Below, piece by piece: positions 1 to 5,820 of a DNA stretch of 10,260 nucleotides (the first letter of the stretch is position 1; the number at the start of each line of letters is the position of its first letter). The stretch is from Comamonadaceae bacterium (GTDB taxonomy: Bacteria; Pseudomonadota; Gammaproteobacteria; Burkholderiales; Burkholderiaceae_C). The stretch covers positions 1 through 10,260 of the forward strand of contig CANCAO010000031.1 of the NCBI GenBank assembly GCA_947374105.1, in the 5' to 3' direction. The notes beneath the pieces were generated by a model. That model did no database searches and was not told the DNA's origin. It was given only the letters and a program-made list of their open reading frames with translations. Both the position numbers and the translations under genes were made by a program.

Positions 1-413
1 TGGCACCAGACATGACCCGCTTCATGCGCCAACGTCTTGATCGCCTGCCCCATGGGCATACCGTACATGATGGTGATGTCACTCTCAACCTGTGCGCCAC
101 AGCGGCGCGAGCGAGCCAGACCGATTGTCCCATCCCCGCCGGCCATACCCGCCAATTGAGGCTTGTCGCGCAGACGTACTTTCACGTCTCCCCAATTGGC
201 ATGCAGACCAAGATCGGTACAGGCATTGACAGCAAAGCGCCAGACACTCAGCAGCGCCGCATCGTCTTTGACTGCAGAGTCATGGCACAGCTGGCAAATG
301 GGCGTTCCATCGGAATAGCGGTAGCCCTGGCGTGCCCCATAGGGCCAAAAGGAACCCACCGGGTGGCCGCAGTAGCGGCAATGTTCAGGGTTTACGATGG
401 ATAGCGCCGACAT
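1..413 (-). CDS. DA1-type zinc metallopeptidase with N-terminal zinc-finger (3' end outside window)
   Basis: Only the first 137 residues are in the window. Near the N-terminus two CxxC pairs (C12/C15 and C40/C43) form a LIM- or zinc-ribbon-like treble-clef pattern. Residues 111-136 read SDITIMYGMPMGQ followed by AIKTLAHEAGHVW. This resembles the DA1 peptidase core, where a short 'I.VLYGLP' strand precedes the zincin helix 'LAHE..HAWL'. The HEAGH at 130-134 supplies the HExxH zinc ligands and catalytic Glu. DA1 proteins are known in plants as LIM-plus-peptidase enzymes that cleave regulatory proteins, and bacterial homologues are little studied. The ATG at 413 follows AAGGA at 8 nt spacing. 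It overlaps the end of the upstream 75-residue gene by 29 nt, which implies translational coupling. As last visible gene of a kinase/phosphatase/vWA operon it is a candidate effector (inference). The third zinc ligand lies beyond the window, so activity cannot be judged. The opposite-strand reading of this stretch has no domain sense. Confidence 0.8.
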   Translation of the reverse strand, partial: MSALSIVNPEHCRYCGHPVGSFWPYGARQGYRYSDGTPICQLCHDSAVKDDAALLSVWRFAVNACTDLGLHANWGDVKVRLRDKPQLAGMAGGDGTIGLARSRRCGAQVESDITIMYGMPMGQAIKTLAHEAGHVWC

Positions 414-612
414 AATGGCCGTCCTTGTTGCGTATGAAAAGGGCTCCACGCGTGGGCGTGCGGTTGAGCCACGACCAGAAAGTGCCCGAGACGTTCATGG
501 AAACATCAGCAGGCGCACACACCCGAGAAGACGGATCGCGCCGGTTTTTCATGACCCCACCGATGGCGGGAAGAATGGGAATTGCCGCAAGAATTCGGTT
601 CAAGAGTTTCAT
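385..612 (-). CDS. Small membrane-anchored protein, 75 aa, unknown function
   Basis: I do not recognise a family. The chosen start gives MKLLNRILAAIPILPAIGGV, a short basic N-terminus followed by about 15 hydrophobic residues, which would act as a signal anchor or signal peptide. The rest (about residues 22-75) is polar and basic, with a segment TFWSWLNRTPTRGALFIRNK that looks like a small beta-rich fold. The single Cys (residue 32, in VCAP) is too far from the N-terminus to be a normal lipobox. The ATG at 612 is preferred over one 13 codons upstream because GGAG lies 7 nt before it and the hydrophobic segment then starts correctly. Its 3' end overlaps the DA1-type peptidase start by 29 nt in another frame, so the two are probably translated together. 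It could be a membrane partner or anchor for the peptidase (inference). Confidence 0.65.
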   Translation of the reverse strand: MKLLNRILAAIPILPAIGGVMKNRRDPSSRVCAPADVSMNVSGTFWSWLNRTPTRGALFIRNKDGHYVGAIHRKP

Positions 613-669
613 AGTGGGACTCCAAAAGTTTAGTAATGACACAAACGGCAAAGCACCGCTGCATGCAAA

Positions 670-891
670 CTAAGAACGTTCGATGACCAATGGATTTGGG
701 CAGCGACTGACAGACCCGGCATATTCTGTTCGACCGTTCACAAAGATAGTGACGGTAGACCCATCAGCATCGACAAGCGCCGTCCCATCGCGATTGGTTC
801 TCAGTTCCTCCCCGCCGTACGCTTTGATCCGGTAGCCACTCAGGCCATATCCATTCTTGTCAACGACCCTTACTTTGATTGTTCGAGACAT
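670..891 (-). CDS. Small Ig-fold/transthyretin-like beta-sandwich protein, 73 aa
   Basis: The start at 891 gives MSRTIKVRVVDKNGYGLSGY. AGGAG lies 7 nt upstream, so I prefer it to the reading that begins 20 codons earlier. The sequence follows the pattern of small Ig-like or carboxypeptidase-regulatory-like beta-sandwich domains: a first strand (IKVRVVDKNG), a 'G..LSGYRIKAYGGEEL' second strand, then RTNRDGTALVDADGSTVTIF with the usual 'T..dG.a' turn, and a final VNGRTEYAG strand. There is no signal peptide or membrane segment, so it should be cytoplasmic unless carried by a partner. It is a single domain with no catalytic signature, which suggests a binding or adaptor role (inference). It lies 152 nt after the kinase, and a hairpin sits just upstream of its SD. 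The fold assignment is by pattern only and no exact family is claimed. Confidence 0.65.
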   Translation of the reverse strand: MSRTIKVRVVDKNGYGLSGYRIKAYGGEELRTNRDGTALVDADGSTVTIFVNGRTEYAGSVSRCPNPLVIERS

Positions 892-919
892 CTTTTTTCT
901 CCTGTAAGTGAATTGAAGA

Positions 920-942
920 AGCGGTGAACGGCTGTCACCGCT
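920..942 (-). other. Perfect hairpin before the Ig-like gene
   Basis: AGCGGTGA (920-927) and TCACCGCT (935-942) are perfect 8-bp complementary arms around a 7-nt loop. On the minus-strand transcript the stem lies shortly before the AGGAG of the 73-residue gene. No run of U follows on the minus strand, so it is not a standard intrinsic terminator. An mRNA-stability, processing or translation-modulating element is more likely. Confidence 0.5.
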
Positions 943-950
943 ACTAACCA

Positions 951-1030
951 AGTGCCTTGATCACCAGCAATCTTCAAAAAGAATTTGCTGAATCGTTTGG
1001 AAGGCACTACACAAGGCCTGTGAAGCCTTG
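951..1030 (-). other. Nested inverted repeats just after the kinase gene
   Basis: Directly downstream of the kinase stop, CAAGGC (1012-1017) and GCCTTG (1025-1030) form a 6-bp stem with a 7-nt loop. A second, wider pair is AGTGCCTT (951-958) with AAGGCACT (1001-1008), a perfect 8-bp match 42 nt apart. The two stems can form in series on the minus-strand RNA. There is no U tract. The position fits an intercistronic stabilising or attenuating structure between the kinase and the downstream small genes. No other gene is seen in 892-1043. Confidence 0.4.
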
Positions 1031-1043
1031 CGCGCCACCCCTG

Positions 1044-2324
1044 TCAAAGAACCGACAGCAGCAGCGGCTGGGTAGTGGTTGCGATCTCCAGACGGTCACC
1101 AGCCATGATGTCCATGGTTTGCCCGGTTCTGGCCATGACCCGTTCTGTGCCGCGTTGGCGCTTGATGCCGTTGAGTCCCAGAACCGTCAAATGGCCTCGT
1201 CCCGGAGACATCGGATGAACCCGGAGGTGATGCATGCTCACCGCACCATCGCCACCGAGTTCATCCCTTCCGAGCAGCATTGCACCAGAAATCGGGATTG
1301 TTTTGCCATTAACCACAACATGCAATGCGGCACCGATGGGTTGACTGCACTTTGGACAGTTGTCCCGCGTGGCGTGCCACCACAGTGGAGAGTTACAGCT
1401 AGGACATGTGATTAAATTTTGCAGTGATCCGTGCATGACTTGGCTGATCACACCGATCGAGGGCGTTGTCTGTTTGGTAGGACGCAACATCATGCGGAGC
1501 TGGGCCTGCAATTCGGGTGAGAGAATCTCAAAGGGCAAGCCCGTGTCATTTCCAGCAAGGTGACGGCCCCGAAGGGGGTCCCCCGCCAAGTCGCCTTTCT
1601 CCAAGCGTTCAAGCATCTCCGCAATCGATTTGCAACCTTGGACTACGGGTCTGTCCAGTAGCAACTCGTGTCCATAAATGCCCAACGAGTACACGTCCGA
1701 GGCCCGGTCAGGGATGTCACCTTTGCTGCGAATCCACCATGCCATGGAACCCTCTGCGCCGGCCATCACGGGTGGCAACGCAGGGTCCCCACAATTGAAG
1801 TTGCTCCAATCGATCAGGTAGACCCTGACGGTGTCGCCTTCACTGACGATACCAATGTTGTCGTCATTCAAGTCACCGTGAGATAGCCCTTGCGCATGTA
1901 CCAGGGAGAGCAAATCGGCAATCTGCAGCATGACCCCCACGCGCTGGGCGTAAGGGCGGCCTTGGCCCAAGAAACTCGGACCATCGACAGGCTCGGCGAC
2001 CAGCGGCATCAGGTTCTCGATCCACGCACATACATAGCCACCCTCCTTGGAGTAGGCAAATGGTGCGTTGATGCGACCCAAATTATCGAGCTTGTAGATT
2101 TCAGAGTCCACCAAGAACTTGGTGCGCGCCTTGCGAAGTGCCATTGTCTGCTCCGGTGTCCGTGGGGGCACGGCTGACTGGTGGAACTGCTTGTAGAAGA
2201 CCTTCTTGCCTTTGTAATCTGCCAGGTAGCCCTGGCCTTCACCACCGGCGCTGATGTCCTTGATGATGGCGATGTCACCGATGTTGGTTTCTACCTTGGT
2301 GCCGGGTGCGTGCATATTGAACAT
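1044..2324 (-). CDS. Ser/Thr-type protein kinase with zinc ribbon and FHA-like C-terminus (TerY-P triad kinase)
   Basis: The 426-residue protein starts with MFNMHAPG, with AAGGAG 7 nt before the ATG. A eukaryotic-like kinase domain covers about residues 15-290. It has a glycine-rich loop AGGEGQGY (26-33), the ATP-binding Lys in VFYKQF (K45) and a catalytic loop HGDLNDDNIGI (H149, D151, N156). The metal-binding Asp is in LIDWSNF (D172), and ASDVYSLGIYGHEL (208-221) is the F-helix. HGD replaces HRD and DWS replaces DFG, but the essential K, D, N and D are all present, so activity is likely. A zinc ribbon follows (C307/C310 and C323/C326). Residues 333-426 look like an FHA phosphothreonine-binding domain, with LGRDELG, SMHHLRV and LNG as candidate GR, SxxH and N positions. 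No transmembrane segment is seen. Together with the upstream PP2C and vWA genes it forms the kinase arm of a TerY-P-type triad. Substrates are unknown. Confidence 0.85.
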   Translation of the reverse strand: MFNMHAPGTKVETNIGDIAIIKDISAGGEGQGYLADYKGKKVFYKQFHQSAVPPRTPEQTMALRKARTKFLVDSEIYKLDNLGRINAPFAYSKEGGYVCAWIENLMPLVAEPVDGPSFLGQGRPYAQRVGVMLQIADLLSLVHAQGLSHGDLNDDNIGIVSEGDTVRVYLIDWSNFNCGDPALPPVMAGAEGSMAWWIRSKGDIPDRASDVYSLGIYGHELLLDRPVVQGCKSIAEMLERLEKGDLAGDPLRGRHLAGNDTGLPFEILSPELQAQLRMMLRPTKQTTPSIGVISQVMHGSLQNLITCPSCNSPLWWHATRDNCPKCSQPIGAALHVVVNGKTIPISGAMLLGRDELGGDGAVSMHHLRVHPMSPGRGHLTVLGLNGIKRQRGTERVMARTGQTMDIMAGDRLEIATTTQPLLLSVL

Positions 2325-2572
2325 GCGGATGCTCCTTTTAAGTGCATGAAGCGGTAGCCCATTGCCGCCGCTAATTACACAGTGTGGAATTTGTTCCTAT
2401 CTTCAAATTCATTTGGGGTGATGTGCCAGTGGCCGCAGCCCAGAGCCAATGACCCACCGCGATTCGCAGCTGGCCATTGGAAGTAGCTTGCCGTTTGCAA
2501 GATGCTGGCAGATGGCAACCCATGCCAATCTGCTCTATCGCCCCATGGCGGCCACTCCCTCGTAAAAATCAA
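2325..2572 (-). other. 248-nt intercistronic region between PP2C and kinase genes
   Basis: No plausible gene lies here; the short frames on either strand show no domain pattern. The stretch nearer the kinase is AT-rich and contains an inverted repeat, GAATTTG (2387-2393) with CAAATTC (2404-2410), and the near-palindrome ACACAGTGT (2377-2385). The kinase SD (AAGGAG) is at its left end. The length would allow a secondary promoter for the kinase and the distal genes. I see only weak -35/-10 candidates with poor spacing, so no promoter is called. Confidence 0.35.
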
Positions 2573-4051
2573 TCATTGCGTGGCCCAGCTGCGCGGCACC
2601 CGATGGGATTTGACGACCTCAGGAATTGGTTCTCCCGCCTGGGGAGTCGTCAATACAAGTGCAGTCACGTTGTCGTCAAATATGTCCGGATGATCCTCAA
2701 GGCACTTGGATACGTACATGTCGAGCACACTTCCAAGATCGCTTGGTGATACACACTTCGATGCCATCTTCATAGGCCAGGCCCAAAACCCTTCCAGGTC
2801 CGTGACCTCGGCAACATAAATCCCGTCTGTGCCCGCCACCAGAAAGTCACCTGGCTCGCGATTCAGGGTTTTGAGGACATAGTTTCCATATGGGGTTGGC
2901 CCCAGGCATCCAGTCAGAAAACCTGTTTTTTCTTCCTGTTGCGGCGTCAGCAGACGCTCCCATGTGCCATCTGAGCGCCGAACGTCCGCTCCCCCGTCGC
3001 CAATGTATGCCAAGGCATATTCGCTCTGATTGGCCAGCAGGACAATCAGGGTGCAGCGAAACTCGGAAGGGCCCCACATTTGGGTCCCTACACTGGCAAC
3101 ATGCTGGCTTGCTGCTTCAAGGCAGCCCCTAGCAGCATCGATCAAATTGCGCTCGGTACTGCGCAGCAAGCACTCGACACTCGCAGAGACGGCGGTGTAA
3201 GCGGCATTCCTTCCACCGAAGTGGCCGCCACATCCATCGCTAATAATCGTGACCTGGATCGGCCCCAAGGCGGCACTGGTGAAGTCAAAGGCAACGCCGT
3301 AATCCTGGTTTTCAGTGTTGTGACCCGTCACCGAACTCAATGCAAACGAGCCAGATGCCGGTTCGATGCGGCGTTTGGGATAGGCACGCTTCATCGAAGC
3401 CAGCATCACCTGCGGTTCAACATATGCCAGGCCAAACAAAGCTGGCTCCACACCGTGTGGTGCCGGTTCTTCAACTTGGACAGGAGTCACTGGTTCAACA
3501 GAAACATCATCAGGCAGCCCTGTACTGGGGTCTTTCGCCTTCTGCGGAATTGGCACACTGCGACGCGGCCCGGTTCTTCCCCGCAGGGCCGCAACACCGA
3601 CAAGCCCAAGTGTCATGGCAGCAGCGGCCGCGCCGGACACCAGCGAGTTTTCAACAGGCGTCATGGATGCGGGATCGATGGTCGGTTGGGTTGGCAACAT
3701 GATTTCTCCTTGAAGTTTTAACGAAACTGGGTTTTCGGGTGTGGCTGGACAGGTCGGGTTCTCTCTATGCCATGGGTCTGCCATAACCATTCCGGCAATC
3801 AACAGCAATCCCACCGCCACACCAATTTTCCAGAGCTGTGAACGTGTTTTGGAAGGCGTAGAGTCTTTCACCGGCACGAGCCTGTCGAGCTTGTGGTGGG
3901 TGGTGGGTGCGCCAAAGGACTGCAGCGCTGCTGACGGTACATAGCCATCGCTATATGCCTCGGACTGGAGTACAGTTTTGGGCTGCGGCGCGGGTGCCAT
4001 CAACGGTCGGCTGGCAGCGTCGATGATGATACGTTTCAATTGGATCGTCAT
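2573..4051 (-). CDS. Membrane-anchored PP2C-family Ser/Thr phosphatase
   Basis: This 492-residue protein has a start at 4051 with AGGAG 6 nt upstream. Residues 1-73 are polar and proline-containing. Helix 1 is about 75-91 (LWKIGVAVGLLLIAG...) and helix 2 about 137-156 (Ala-rich). Basic residues before helix 1 and after helix 2 (RGRTGPRR) put both ends in the cytoplasm, with a ~45-residue periplasmic loop. A Pro/Glu/Val-rich linker (160-235) leads to a C-terminal PP2C (PPM) domain. Its metal-binding motifs are NTENQD (245-250), SDGCGG (271-276), IGDGGADV (350-357), GTDGI (407-411) and DDN (459-461), a complete set, so Mn/Mg-dependent phosphatase activity is expected. It should oppose the kinase encoded 248 nt downstream. 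Most stand-alone PP2Cs are soluble and near 250 residues, so the two-helix anchor is a notable addition. A strong internal start is annotated separately. Confidence 0.88.
   Translation of the reverse strand: MTIQLKRIIIDAASRPLMAPAPQPKTVLQSEAYSDGYVPSAALQSFGAPTTHHKLDRLVPVKDSTPSKTRSQLWKIGVAVGLLLIAGMVMADPWHRENPTCPATPENPVSLKLQGEIMLPTQPTIDPASMTPVENSLVSGAAAAAMTLGLVGVAALRGRTGPRRSVPIPQKAKDPSTGLPDDVSVEPVTPVQVEEPAPHGVEPALFGLAYVEPQVMLASMKRAYPKRRIEPASGSFALSSVTGHNTENQDYGVAFDFTSAALGPIQVTIISDGCGGHFGGRNAAYTAVSASVECLLRSTERNLIDAARGCLEAASQHVASVGTQMWGPSEFRCTLIVLLANQSEYALAYIGDGGADVRRSDGTWERLLTPQQEEKTGFLTGCLGPTPYGNYVLKTLNREPGDFLVAGTDGIYVAEVTDLEGFWAWPMKMASKCVSPSDLGSVLDMYVSKCLEDHPDIFDDNVTALVLTTPQAGEPIPEVVKSHRVPRSWATQ
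3698..3711 (-). promoter_or_regulatory. Possible internal translation start in the PP2C gene
   Basis: In frame within the PP2C gene an ATG at 3700 (codon 118) is preceded by AAGGAG (3706-3711) at 5 nt. This SD is as good as or better than the one at the annotated start. Initiation here would give a 375-residue PP2C with only the second membrane helix, lacking the N-terminal 117 residues. Whether it is used, or is a relic of an earlier start, cannot be decided from the sequence. Confidence 0.4.
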
Positions 4052-4124
4052 GAGATTCTCCTGAGATGCAGGACTGTCACTACGACAGCCCTTACTTCCT
4101 TAGTGCAACAAACCAGCGCTTCTT

Positions 4125-4144
4125 CAAACTAAATGAGTAGTTTG
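4125..4144 (-). other. Hairpin immediately after the 221-aa membrane-protein gene
   Basis: CAAACTA (4125-4131) and TAGTTTG (4138-4144) are perfect 7-bp arms with a 6-nt loop, abutting the TAA stop of the membrane protein. The stem is AT-rich and no U run follows, so termination is doubtful. The rest of the 4052-4144 gap holds only the PP2C ribosome-binding site. Confidence 0.35.
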
Positions 4145-4810
4145 TTAGTCGTTCGCAGCAGCAATAATGGACACGATCACTATGCCGACGATGATCGGAA
4201 CGATTAGCGCGAGCACAACCGCTATGCCAGCAAGGACGGCTGCTGAAATGGCGGTATGGATTACTGGTGCCAAAGCAACCCATTGCAAGTAAAAACGACC
4301 TAGAAAGATGGGCAGGGCAATCAGTGCCAGACAAAGATCAACAATGCCAACGGCTCCCATGGTGAGTGCAATAGCTACTTTTTCTGAAGGCTTAGCGCAC
4401 AGGGTGTACCGGGCATGCAAGCCACGCAGATAAAGCCACAAGCCCTCTGCGGCCTGCTGAAACACACCATAGGGCCATAGGACTGCGGAACTCACAATAA
4501 CGATCACCAGACTGATCAACAGCACCACTCCGGGCAAAAAGAGGGCTGGCTGGGATAGCCAGCTCTTGACCACTGGACCTTGTGCAATGCCAGCAGCAAT
4601 GAGCTGCCCAAAGACGTTTGCTGGCAACCCCGACAACCATGATTTGACCGGATACTTAATGACCCTCGCTGAGCCGCCCCCTGTCGCGGCGATTCCACCA
4701 GGCGCATAAGTCGTCCCAGTAGGATGACCCTGCTGGTTGCTGAGAACGGATGACAGGGGTACTGGCGTTGCAGCGGGCCATGCACTTGGTGGAACAATTA
4801 GTGGTTTCAT
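4145..4810 (-). CDS. Polytopic membrane protein, unknown family, 221 aa
   Basis: No family is recognised. The start at 4810 has AAGGAA 5 nt upstream. The first ~88 residues are Pro/Gly/Thr/Ala-rich and of low complexity (for example TYAPGGIAATGGGSARV), likely a flexible cytoplasmic tail. Hydrophobic helices follow at about 90-112, 146-170 and a long stretch 176-218, enough for two closely packed helices, so about four in total. The C-terminus is short (AAAND). Two loops carry basic and aromatic residues (LWLYLRGLHARY at 124-135; GRFYLQWV at 171-178). It lies between the vWA gene and the PP2C gene on the same strand, with gaps of 118 and 93 nt, and so belongs to the same operon. A membrane platform or sensor for the kinase/phosphatase pair is the natural guess, but nothing in the sequence proves it. 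Confidence 0.7.
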   Translation of the reverse strand: MKPLIVPPSAWPAATPVPLSSVLSNQQGHPTGTTYAPGGIAATGGGSARVIKYPVKSWLSGLPANVFGQLIAAGIAQGPVVKSWLSQPALFLPGVVLLISLVIVIVSSAVLWPYGVFQQAAEGLWLYLRGLHARYTLCAKPSEKVAIALTMGAVGIVDLCLALIALPIFLGRFYLQWVALAPVIHTAISAAVLAGIAVVLALIVPIIVGIVIVSIIAAAND

Positions 4811-4851
4811 GACAATTCCTTGGGCTCAATGTTGGGAAGTGACGAACGTGC

Positions 4852-4916
4852 CGCAGGATGGATCGCGTGCTGGTCCACCCATCCTGCGAAAGGGTCTGCT
4901 GGCACGCATTGGTGCC
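4852..4916 (-). other. Two hairpins between vWA and membrane-protein genes
   Basis: CGCAGGATGG (4852-4861) and CCATCCTGCG (4879-4888) are perfect 10-bp arms around a 17-nt loop, the strongest stem in the window. A second stem, GGCAC (4901-4905) with GTGCC (4912-4916), has a 6-nt loop. Both lie in the 118-nt gap after the vWA stop. No U tract follows either stem, which argues against simple intrinsic termination and for mRNA processing, 3'-end protection or dosage adjustment of the vWA cistron. Confidence 0.5.
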
Positions 4917-4928
4917 GCAACCCTTCAT

Positions 4929-5627
4929 TCATGCCGCTTTGGACAGCTGCTGACTCAGTGTCTTGCCCACCTTGGCAAAGAGCCCGACCAGGCTGCCAAG
5001 ATTGGCGTAGGCGTAATGCTGCGGGGATGAGGCGATGGCCTGCAACGTCGCAACTTCGGCACCACTGCCAAAACCAATGGTAATGATGGTCATGCCCGCT
5101 TGCTTCATCTCGTTGGCAACCCGAATGGTTTCTGCGGTGTCACTCAGTCCTCCATCGCTCATGAAGACCACCATGCCAGTTACCAGACGACGCTCTGGAC
5201 GCGCTGTGAACGCTTTTTCGGCACTTTGTGCCATCCTCATTGGCGGTGCTCCCACAGTGCCGCCACTGGTGCCGCTGAATGCAACCGAAAGCGTCTCGGG
5301 TGCAACAGAGCTTGCCACCATAGTTGCGCTGGAGCCAAATCGGATCACATTGAGACGGAACCCGTCCTTGTTCCTGGGCTCGGCCAACTCTTGGGCCAGC
5401 GCCATTGCTGCCAGTGAGGCTTCGCGGGCAGGGGCCCCGGACATGCTGACAGAGTCATCCATGACCAGGTGCACGGGCTGCTCGTTGTAGGTCTTCAAGC
5501 GGGTGACGTTGCCGAGACCCCCGACGAACGGGTCCTGACCAGGCGCAAAAGGACCGGACGATGCCAGAGTCCCTTCTGCTTGATGACCAGAGAAGATGGA
5601 TTGAATGGCTTGGGTTAAGTGGCTCAT
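4929..5627 (-). CDS. TerY/YegL-like von Willebrand factor A domain protein
   Basis: This is a 232-residue protein consisting almost wholly of one vWA domain. After a ~45-residue N-terminus the first strand carries the MIDAS metal site DDSVSMSGAP (57-66; D57, S59, S61). The following GAP and Ala-rich helix are like those of TerY/YegL proteins. The conserved Thr is in SGTSGGT (118-124) and the acidic MIDAS residue is in FMSDGG (D158). Later strands include TIITIGFGSG (180-189). The length is close to TerY-type proteins (about 210-220). The ATG at 5627 has GGAG 6 nt upstream. The frame is open further upstream, but that part is antisense to the membrane-protein gene and has no vWA features. Family knowledge: such vWA proteins bind ligands through a divalent metal and act as assembly hubs beside kinases and PP2Cs in TerY-P triads. 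It is predicted cytoplasmic. Confidence 0.88.
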   Translation of the reverse strand: MSHLTQAIQSIFSGHQAEGTLASSGPFAPGQDPFVGGLGNVTRLKTYNEQPVHLVMDDSVSMSGAPAREASLAAMALAQELAEPRNKDGFRLNVIRFGSSATMVASSVAPETLSVAFSGTSGGTVGAPPMRMAQSAEKAFTARPERRLVTGMVVFMSDGGLSDTAETIRVANEMKQAGMTIITIGFGSGAEVATLQAIASSPQHYAYANLGSLVGLFAKVGKTLSQQLSKAA

Positions 5628-5664
5628 GGTGTACTCCAGTTGGGTCGTTGAATGAAACTTCCTT

Positions 5665-5691
5665 TGAAGGCCCCGGTTTTTGGTGCCTTCA
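5665..5691 (-). other. Hairpin in the vWA leader
   Basis: TGAAGGC (5665-5671) and GCCTTCA (5685-5691) pair perfectly over 7 bp with a 13-nt loop, about 38 nt upstream of the vWA start codon. It may shape the 5' end of a processed vWA mRNA. The U/A content of the loop gives no clear riboswitch match. Confidence 0.35.
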
Positions 5692-5758
5692 TCCATATCA
5701 GTGTGGAATCTCCAGCCGAATTCAAAAATGTTTTGCATACAGTGCGCGATTTGGGGTG

Positions 5759-5807
5759 CTTGGGCCGCAGCGCCCAAGTGCTGCCGAAGGCGGTATATCG
5801 ACCGCCT
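5759..5807 (-). other. Tandem hairpins after the DUF4407-like gene
   Basis: Two perfect 7-bp stems with 6-nt loops stand side by side: AGGCGGT/ACCGCCT (5788-5794 and 5801-5807) and CTTGGGC/GCCCAAG (5759-5765 and 5772-5778). They start about 13 nt after the DUF4407-like stop codon on the minus strand. No T run follows, so full termination is doubtful. Partial read-through or protection of the upstream message is possible. The rest of the 193-nt gap shows no gene. Confidence 0.5.
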
Positions 5808-5820
5808 GTGAAATCCGTCG

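Noticed and set aside
12..404. 130-codon plus-strand open frame at the window start
   Set aside because: Antisense to the DA1-type peptidase, whose CxxC pairs and HEAGH motif make the minus strand the coding one.
920..942. Intrinsic terminator splitting the operon
   Set aside because: The stem is strong, but no T run follows on the transcribed strand, so I list it only as a hairpin.
957..1415. 152-codon plus-strand open frame
   Set aside because: Antisense to the kinase C-terminus and the gap after it. Its composition is that of a shadow frame, with no family resemblance.
3080..3721. 213-codon plus-strand open frame
   Set aside because: It is antisense to the PP2C gene, whose motifs are complete. 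The frame has no recognisable domain and no SD matching a real start.
5788..5807. CRISPR or other array made of the repeated intergenic hairpins
   Set aside because: The hairpins differ in sequence and spacing, so there is no repeated unit.
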